Shown: piece by piece, positions 7,318 through 12,003 of the stretch
How the letters are laid out: every line of letters begins with the position of its first letter
How positions within the stretch are numbered: position 1 is the stretch's first letter
Source: Gammaproteobacteria bacterium
Lineage (GTDB): Bacteria; Pseudomonadota; Gammaproteobacteria; Nitrosococcales; Methylophagaceae
Direction: 5' to 3'
Assembly: GCA_002402245.1 (NCBI GenBank)
Contig: NVVP01000035.1
Location: 15,699-27,701, forward strand
DNA: 12,003 nt
The notes under the pieces: model-generated
Seen by the model: the letters and a program-made list of their open reading frames with translations, nothing else
What the model was told of the DNA's origin: nothing
Database searches by the model: none
Program-made: the position numbers and the translations under genes

Positions 7318-8088
7318 ATGTTGAAATTAAATATTAGTTTAGCAATTTTATTATTACTGCCTTCATTATTATGGGCCGAAAGTTGGCAGGCAGAAAGTGG
7401 TGACAAACAAGTCGCTGTACTTGAGTTATTTACTTCTGAAGGTTGTGGTTTATGTCCCGCTGCCGAACACTGGGTCTCAGGCTTAGATGAGCAGGGGATA
7501 ACAGAAAAACAGTTAATTGTACTGGGATTTCATATCGATTATTTGAATGACAGTAAAGGCTGGATTGATCGTTTTGCAAGTCCACTATTTTCAAATCGTC
7601 AGCGTCAATTGGCACGCATAAATTTATATGACACGGTGTATACACCTGAATTTGTTTTAGGTGGCGAGGTTATTCACAATTGGGACAAGCATGTTAAAAA
7701 AGGCATTAGAACCCTGAATAATTTTGAATCAGAAGCTGACATAGTACTGAGTGTGGAACAAAAGGCTGAGCAATTAATTATTGAAAGCAAGTTACACATT
7801 GAAGGCAAAGCTAATCAAGAGCACGCAAAGCTTTATATTGCCATCATTGAAGATAATATAATTAGTAAAGTAGAAAGTGGCGATAACAGAGGAATGACCT
7901 TTAATCACCAGCATCTAGTTAGGCAGTGGTTAGGCCCTTTTGATCTAGATGCAAGTGGCGATAGTACGATTGCTATTACAGTAGATAAAAATGAACAATG
8001 GAAGAGTGAGCAGTTGAGTGTCGTGGCTGTTGTACAGAATTTAGATGATGGCTTTGTATTACAAGGTCTTAAGTTGGCTTTGGAATAA
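7318..8088 (+). CDS. Exported DUF1223 family thioredoxin-fold protein
   Basis: The 256-residue product starts with a clear Sec signal peptide: MLKLN, a Leu/Ile-rich core, and LLWA with probable cleavage after Ala20. This is followed by VAVLELFTSEGCGLCPAAEH, the hallmark of the DUF1223 family. The CxxC pair is Cys43-Gly-Leu-Cys46, at the place where thioredoxin-fold proteins carry their redox motif. HIDYLNDSKGWIDRFASP, SNRQRQLA and YTPEFVLGGE are also family features. The second half (about 145-256) looks like a beta-rich domain without motifs I recognise. The family is widespread in proteobacteria and its function is not established; a periplasmic thiol-redox role is inference from the CxxC. 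The start ATG 7318 has AGGGTGA 7 nt upstream. It begins 33 nt after truD and ends 8 nt before cysG, so it may belong to the same transcript. Confidence 0.85.
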   Translation: MLKLNISLAILLLLPSLLWAESWQAESGDKQVAVLELFTSEGCGLCPAAEHWVSGLDEQGITEKQLIVLGFHIDYLNDSKGWIDRFASPLFSNRQRQLARINLYDTVYTPEFVLGGEVIHNWDKHVKKGIRTLNNFESEADIVLSVEQKAEQLIIESKLHIEGKANQEHAKLYIAIIEDNIISKVESGDNRGMTFNHQHLVRQWLGPFDLDASGDSTIAITVDKNEQWKSEQLSVVAVVQNLDDGFVLQGLKLALE

Positions 8089-8096
8089 AGACATAG

Positions 8097-9476
8097 ATGG
8101 ATTATTTACCCATATTTTTAGACATTAAACAACGTGATTGTTTAGTGATTGGTGGCGGTGAGATTGCTGCACGTAAGGCAGGATTGTTATTAAAGGCGAA
8201 TGCCAAAGTAACCATTATTTCGCCTGCTATTTCTTCATCAACTCAAGCATTAGTTGATGACAATAAGCTAACGTGGCTGGAGAGTGTGTTTAAACCAGAA
8301 CAACTAGCTGATATTACTTTAGTGATTGCTGCAACAGATATTGAAGCAGTTAACCGTGATGTTTATCAGCATGCCAAAGCTCAGCAGATTCTAGTGAATG
8401 TGGCTGATAGCCCAGATTTATGCGATTTTATTTTACCGTCTATTTTAGACCGATCACCCATTGTAATAGCCGTTTCAAGTGGTGGTGCATCGCCTATTTT
8501 AGCTAGACAGTTACGTGCACGCCTAGAAACATTAATTCCCCAAACCTATGGCAACTTGGCTAATTTAGTTGGCCGTTATCGGGATGCTGTAAAAGAAAAG
8601 TTACCAACACTTTCATTACGCCGTCGATTCTGGGAATCTACCTTACAAGGTGAAGTCGCAACTCATGTTTTAGCTGGGCGAGATGATATTGCTGAACGAG
8701 TATTGAAATCGACGTTAGCTGAAGTAAAAACAGATGAGCTTGATAAAGGTGAAGTCTACTTAGTGGGCGCAGGTCCTGGAGATCCAGAATTACTGACGTT
8801 TAAAGCGCTTCGTTTAATGCAGCAGGCAGATGTTGTATTCTATGATCGTTTAGTGAGTAAAGAAGTATTGGCCTTAGTTCGACGTGAAGCTGAAATGATC
8901 TATGTCGGCAAGCAGCGAGATTGGCACAGTGTCCGCCAAGAAGAAATAAATCAACTATTACTAAAACATGCCCAGCAAGGTAAGCGTGTATTGCGCTTGA
9001 AGGGTGGGGACCCATTTATCTTTGGCCGTGGTGGTGAAGAAATTGAAACTTTAGCGGCAGAGAATATTCCTTTCCAAGTAGTTCCTGGTATTACAGCTGC
9101 ATCGGGTTGTTCGACTTATGCCGGGATTCCGCTCACTCACCGTGACTATTCACAAAGTTGTACCTTTGTGACAGGACAGTTAAAAAAAGGTGAACTTGAT
9201 TTAAACTGGTCAGCCTTGGTTCAGCCAAGACAAACGATAGTGGTTTATATGGGGCTAGCGGGTTTGCCGGTATTATCTAAGCAATTGCAGAAACATGGTT
9301 TGCCAGCTAATACACCTGCCGCATTAGTGCAACAAGGTACGACCTCCCATCAACAAGTGTGGATTAGTACTATCGAAGGATTGCCGGCATTAGCTGAAAA
9401 AGAAAAACCAGTAGCACCAACATTGGTTATTATCGGCCATGTTGTGACCTTGCATAATAGTCTTGCCTGGTTCTAG
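8097..9476 (+). CDS. cysG: Siroheme synthase CysG (trifunctional)
   Basis: CysG makes siroheme, the cofactor of sulfite and nitrite reductases, from uroporphyrinogen III: two SAM-dependent methylations, NAD-dependent oxidation, and ferrochelation. The 459 residues match the fused E. coli/Salmonella enzyme (457). The N-terminal dehydrogenase/ferrochelatase half has the Rossmann motif VIGGGEIAARKA (17-28), Asp104 in NVADSPDLCDF and Ser128 in AVSSGGASP; these positions equal the catalytic Asp104 and phosphorylatable Ser128 of the Salmonella protein. The C-terminal methyltransferase half starts at VYLVGAGPGDPELLT (220-234). It continues with FYDRLVS (248-254), LKGGDPFIFGRGGEE (301-315), VPGITAASGCSTYAGIPLTHRD and VVYMGL (382-387). 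Both halves are intact and in one frame. The Shine-Dalgarno is weak. It suggests assimilatory sulfate or nitrite reduction in this organism; no such reductase is encoded in the window. Confidence 0.97.
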   Translation: MDYLPIFLDIKQRDCLVIGGGEIAARKAGLLLKANAKVTIISPAISSSTQALVDDNKLTWLESVFKPEQLADITLVIAATDIEAVNRDVYQHAKAQQILVNVADSPDLCDFILPSILDRSPIVIAVSSGGASPILARQLRARLETLIPQTYGNLANLVGRYRDAVKEKLPTLSLRRRFWESTLQGEVATHVLAGRDDIAERVLKSTLAEVKTDELDKGEVYLVGAGPGDPELLTFKALRLMQQADVVFYDRLVSKEVLALVRREAEMIYVGKQRDWHSVRQEEINQLLLKHAQQGKRVLRLKGGDPFIFGRGGEEIETLAAENIPFQVVPGITAASGCSTYAGIPLTHRDYSQSCTFVTGQLKKGELDLNWSALVQPRQTIVVYMGLAGLPVLSKQLQKHGLPANTPAALVQQGTTSHQQVWISTIEGLPALAEKEKPVAPTLVIIGHVVTLHNSLAWF

Positions 9477-9477
9477 A

Positions 9478-9493
9478 TGGCTGTTTACAGCCA
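9478..9493 (+). terminator. Short dyad just after cysG, possible weak terminator
   Basis: TGGCTG (9478-9483), loop TTTA, CAGCCA (9488-9493) form a perfect 6-bp stem immediately after the cysG stop. It is followed by GATAAAGTGG, not a T-tract, so it is not a canonical intrinsic terminator. It could be a transcript-end stabilising hairpin or a weak terminator. The position between two apparent transcription units is the main support. Confidence 0.35.
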
Positions 9494-9511
9494 GATAAAG
9501 TGGTTGTAATA

Positions 9512-9540
9512 AACCTATTTAACCTTTCGTGAAATAGATT
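9512..9540. repeat. Inverted repeat next to the receptor promoter, candidate operator
   Basis: The arms 9512-9520 and 9532-9540 are complementary at 8 of 9 positions (core CTATTT / AAATAG) with an 11-nt centre. The right arm overlaps the first two bases of the proposed -35 box of the receptor gene. That location suits a transcription-factor site. It does not resemble the Fur consensus (GATAATGATAATCATTATC), and I cannot name the regulator. A+T-rich dyads occur by chance, so confidence is modest. Confidence 0.3.
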
Positions 9541-9567
9541 GTTGGTGCTAAGTCATTGATCTATAAA
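9539..9567 (+). promoter_or_regulatory. Candidate sigma-70 promoter of the TonB-dependent receptor gene
   Basis: TTGTTG (9539-9544) as -35 and TATAAA (9562-9567) as -10 are separated by exactly 17 bp. The -10 box matches 5 of 6 consensus bases and the -35 matches 3 of 6. Transcription would start near 9574 and leave a leader of about 60 nt before ATG 9636. It lies in a 159-nt gap after cysG, as expected for an independently controlled receptor gene. Confidence 0.55.
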
Positions 9568-9635
9568 AACGGGAACTTTTGGCACTTTATTTGCCTGTTA
9601 TTCCTTTTTTAAACCACGAGAGAGTAAAGCGAGTT

Positions 9636-11978
9636 ATGCAGATCCCATATACACGCAAAGCATTATCGTTGATGTTGGCAACTGCCATGATCACGACCAC
9701 AGCATTTGCAGCGGAAGATAGCGTTAAATTAAGTGATATTGAAGTAATAAGCACAACACCATTGCATGGTGTAGGTTTACCTGCTGATCAAATTGCCAGT
9801 AATGTTCAATCTGCTACTTCTGCAGATATTGATAAAAGTCAAGGTTTAGACCTCACCGACTTTATGAATAAAACGTTAGGTAGCGTAAGTATTAATGCCG
9901 CTCAAAATAACCCGTTTCAACCAGATTTACAGTTCCGAGGTTTTACTGCTTCTCCTCTTGTTGGCGTAGCTCAAGGGTTATCTATTTATCAAGATGGCGT
10001 GCGTATCAATGAGCCATTTGGTGATTCAGTTAACTTTGAATTAATTCCTGAGTCAGCAATTGCCAGCATGAACTTAATGCCGGGTTCTAATCCGTTATTT
10101 GGTTTAAACACTTTAGGCGGAGCACTCTCAATTCAAACTAAAAATGGTTTTACTCATGAAGGCCATAATTTGGAAGTTTATGGTGGTTCATTTGGGCGTA
10201 AATCAGCGACTATTGAAAGTGGTGCTAATGACGGTAACTTTGGTTACTTTATAACCGGCGCCCATATAGAAGAAGATGGCTGGCGTGATGAATCTCCATC
10301 AGATGTTGACCAATTATTCGCTAAATTAAGCTACCGTACGGAGAGTTCTACCTTAGATTTCTCTGTAACAGCAGTAAACAGTGATTTGAATGGTAATGGT
10401 GCTTCACCAATCGAATTATCTGAAGCTGATAGGGAAGCGGTATTTACCCATCCAGATAATACCCAAAATGAATTACGTATGTTTTCCTTAAACGGTTCTC
10501 ATTGGTTATCTGATACAGTATTAGTGTCTGCCAATACCTATTATCGTAATAATGACCGTTCTACCTTTAATGGTGATGGCGCAGAGTTTGATTTTGATGG
10601 TTCTAACTTCTTAGTTGAAGAAGGCACAACTGATCGAATTGAAGATATTAATGGCAATGATATTTCACAAGCATCTTTAGGCGGTGCAGATGGGGATGAT
10701 TTAGCTATTAATAACACCAGTACGACGAAACAAGACAGTTTTGGTTTTGATTTGCAAACGACCTTCTTAAATGAATTATTTGATCGTGAAAACCAATTAA
10801 TAATTGGTGCGAGCTATGATAATGCTCGTATGGAATATAACGCGCAAAGTGAAATTGCTCTTTTCAATGATACTAGAGGCACATCAGGCTTCGGTATTAT
10901 CAATGGTGAGTCAGTTGTTGATGGAGAAATAGATACTGATACTATAGGACTTTACCTTACCGATACTTTGGCTGTGACAGAACAGTTAGCCTTAACCCTA
11001 TCAGCACGGTACAACCTAACTCATATCGATATTTCAGGAACAAGTGAAAATGGTGCGACGAACTTAAATGAATCAGGCAGTACTCACACCTTTAGACGTA
11101 TTAACCCATCGATTGGTTTAGCTTATGCTATTGATGAATCATTGGGGGTTTATGGTAGTTATAGTGAATCATCGCGTGCACCTACAGCATCCGAATTAGC
11201 CTGTTCAAATAAAGAACATCCTTGTGCATTGCCGAACTCATTTCTGAGTGATCCTCCATTAGATCAGGTGGTAGCAAAATCTTGGGAAGCGGGCTTACGA
11301 GGCCAATTTAACTCTATTAGTTGGACCGCGGGTGTTTTCCACACCACAAATAAAGATGACATTATCTTTATACCTGTTGATGAAGGCGTACCAGGTAATT
11401 TAAATAATGGTTTCTTTGATAATGTCGGTAAAACTAAACGACAAGGTGTTGAGTTAGGTCTTAATGGTGTACTGGTTGACAATAAATTAACATGGTTTAG
11501 TAATTACTCTTATGTTGATGCAACATTTGAAACTGAATTTAGCGTATTTAATGAAAATAACCCTGCTGGAGACACAACTACGGTTCAAAATGGGGACAGT
11601 ATGCCTGGTATTCCTAAACATAATGTAAAATTAGGAATGGACTATGCCTTTACTCCTGCATTTACATTAGGCTTTGATGCGTCGTATCACTCTTCACAAT
11701 ATTACCGTGGTGATGAAGCGAATAATAATGATCAATTGTCTAGTTACACTGTTGTTAACCTTCATGGACGCTATAACGTAAATAAGCATGTTGAATTTTT
11801 CGCTAAAATAGATAATTTATTAGATAGTGAGTACGAAACATTTGGCTTATATGGTGAACCTGATGAAGCTCCTGGTTTCGGTGGTAACCCTGGTGACCAG
11901 TATGATTTTGAAGATCCACGCTTTGTAGGTGCTGGTGCACCACGTGCTGGCTGGGTTGGAATTAAAATCTCAATGTAA
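9636..11978 (+). CDS. TonB-dependent outer-membrane receptor, substrate unknown
   Basis: This 780-residue protein is an outer-membrane active-transport receptor powered by TonB-ExbBD. The start is placed at ATG 9636 because it opens a good signal peptide (MQIPYTRKAL, hydrophobic core, TTAFA, cleavage after about residue 25). The frame extends to 9579, but that would put 19 extra residues before it. The mature N-terminus has a TonB-box-like stretch (IEVISTTP). The plug domain (about 45-170) contains FRGF (100-103), the segment GLSIYQDGVRINEPFGDSVN and LFGLNTLGGALSIQTKNG. The remainder is a beta-barrel with alternating aromatic strands. Cys523 and Cys530 (ACSNKEHPC) form a short pair next to a PNSFLSDPPL segment, a pattern I know from a common proteobacterial receptor subfamily whose substrate is generally unassigned. 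The last residue is Met (GIKISM), not the usual terminal Phe. Siderophore, cobalamin, metal or carbohydrate uptake cannot be told apart here, and no transporter or regulator gene accompanies it. Confidence 0.93.
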   Translation: MQIPYTRKALSLMLATAMITTTAFAAEDSVKLSDIEVISTTPLHGVGLPADQIASNVQSATSADIDKSQGLDLTDFMNKTLGSVSINAAQNNPFQPDLQFRGFTASPLVGVAQGLSIYQDGVRINEPFGDSVNFELIPESAIASMNLMPGSNPLFGLNTLGGALSIQTKNGFTHEGHNLEVYGGSFGRKSATIESGANDGNFGYFITGAHIEEDGWRDESPSDVDQLFAKLSYRTESSTLDFSVTAVNSDLNGNGASPIELSEADREAVFTHPDNTQNELRMFSLNGSHWLSDTVLVSANTYYRNNDRSTFNGDGAEFDFDGSNFLVEEGTTDRIEDINGNDISQASLGGADGDDLAINNTSTTKQDSFGFDLQTTFLNELFDRENQLIIGASYDNARMEYNAQSEIALFNDTRGTSGFGIINGESVVDGEIDTDTIGLYLTDTLAVTEQLALTLSARYNLTHIDISGTSENGATNLNESGSTHTFRRINPSIGLAYAIDESLGVYGSYSESSRAPTASELACSNKEHPCALPNSFLSDPPLDQVVAKSWEAGLRGQFNSISWTAGVFHTTNKDDIIFIPVDEGVPGNLNNGFFDNVGKTKRQGVELGLNGVLVDNKLTWFSNYSYVDATFETEFSVFNENNPAGDTTTVQNGDSMPGIPKHNVKLGMDYAFTPAFTLGFDASYHSSQYYRGDEANNNDQLSSYTVVNLHGRYNVNKHVEFFAKIDNLLDSEYETFGLYGEPDEAPGFGGNPGDQYDFEDPRFVGAGAPRAGWVGIKISM

Positions 11979-11984
11979 TTACGA

Positions 11985-11997
11985 TAGCATTATGCTA
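11985..11997. repeat. Small palindrome after the receptor gene
   Basis: TAGCAT (11985-11990) and ATGCTA (11992-11997) are perfect inverted arms around a single T, followed by an A-run up to the window edge. As RNA it would be a 5-bp stem with a 3-nt loop. There is no T-tract on the + strand within the window, so it may be only the front part of a terminator that continues beyond 12003. The window ends too soon to decide. Confidence 0.25.
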
Positions 11998-12003
11998 AAA
12001 AAG

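Noticed and set aside
7430..7645. Minus-strand ORF of 71 codons inside the DUF1223 gene
   Set aside because: It is antisense to a family-matching gene and shows no domain or start-site support.
8800..9015. Minus-strand ORF of 71 codons inside cysG
   Set aside because: It is antisense to the conserved methyltransferase half of CysG; the composition is explained by the sense codons.
9579..9635. Receptor start at TTG 9579
   Set aside because: It would place 19 residues before an otherwise standard signal peptide; ATG 9636 gives a normal signal sequence directly.
11264..11482. Minus-strand ORF of 72 codons inside the receptor gene
   Set aside because: It is antisense to the beta-barrel coding region, low in complexity, with no independent evidence.
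1..12003. CRISPR array, tRNA or rRNA genes, insertion sequence, prophage or defence system
   Set aside because: No regularly spaced repeats, cloverleaf-like sequences, transposase or integrase motifs, or terminal repeats were seen; nearly all of the window is accounted for by core genes.

Overview
This window is a chromosomal stretch from a gammaproteobacterium. It is A+T-rich (roughly 40% GC by eye). All genes lie on the + strand, and every product is a close full-length match to a gammaproteobacterial family. The order accA-tilS-pyrG-eno-ftsB-ispD-ispF-truD is the conserved gammaproteobacterial housekeeping cluster. A sulfur- or methylotroph-type marine lineage such as Methylophaga or Cycloclasticus would fit the base composition and the outer-membrane receptor, but this placement is a guess.

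Layout: 2-190 is the 3' end of accA (fatty acid synthesis). It is followed by tilS (tRNA-Ile lysidinylation, 199-1524), pyrG (CTP synthase, 1624-3255), and a 209-nt gap holding a possible 16-codon upstream ORF. Then come eno (enolase, 3465-4742, TTG start), ftsB (divisome, 4747-5031), ispD (5024-5731), ispF (5728-6201) and truD (tRNA pseudouridine-13 synthase, 6214-7284). From eno to truD the genes overlap or are 4-12 nt apart, so they are very probably co-transcribed. IspD and IspF are two steps of the MEP isoprenoid pathway.

After truD the familiar neighbours (surE-pcm-nlpD-rpoS in Escherichia coli) are missing. In their place are a secreted DUF1223 thioredoxin-fold protein (7318-8088) and a complete cysG siroheme synthase (8097-9476). 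The DUF1223 gene starts 33 nt after truD and cysG only 8 nt after that, so both may be read through from the upstream operon.

A short dyad follows cysG. A clear promoter-like sequence (TTGTTG, 17 bp, TATAAA) then precedes a TonB-dependent outer-membrane receptor gene (start 9636, ends 11978). This receptor looks like a separate transcription unit. An inverted repeat abuts its promoter, which suggests regulation.

I looked for a novel system and did not find one. This is mainly ordinary core-genome content. The most useful second looks are the pyrG-eno gap (no kdsA, small upstream ORF, enolase starting at TTG) and the leader of the receptor gene.
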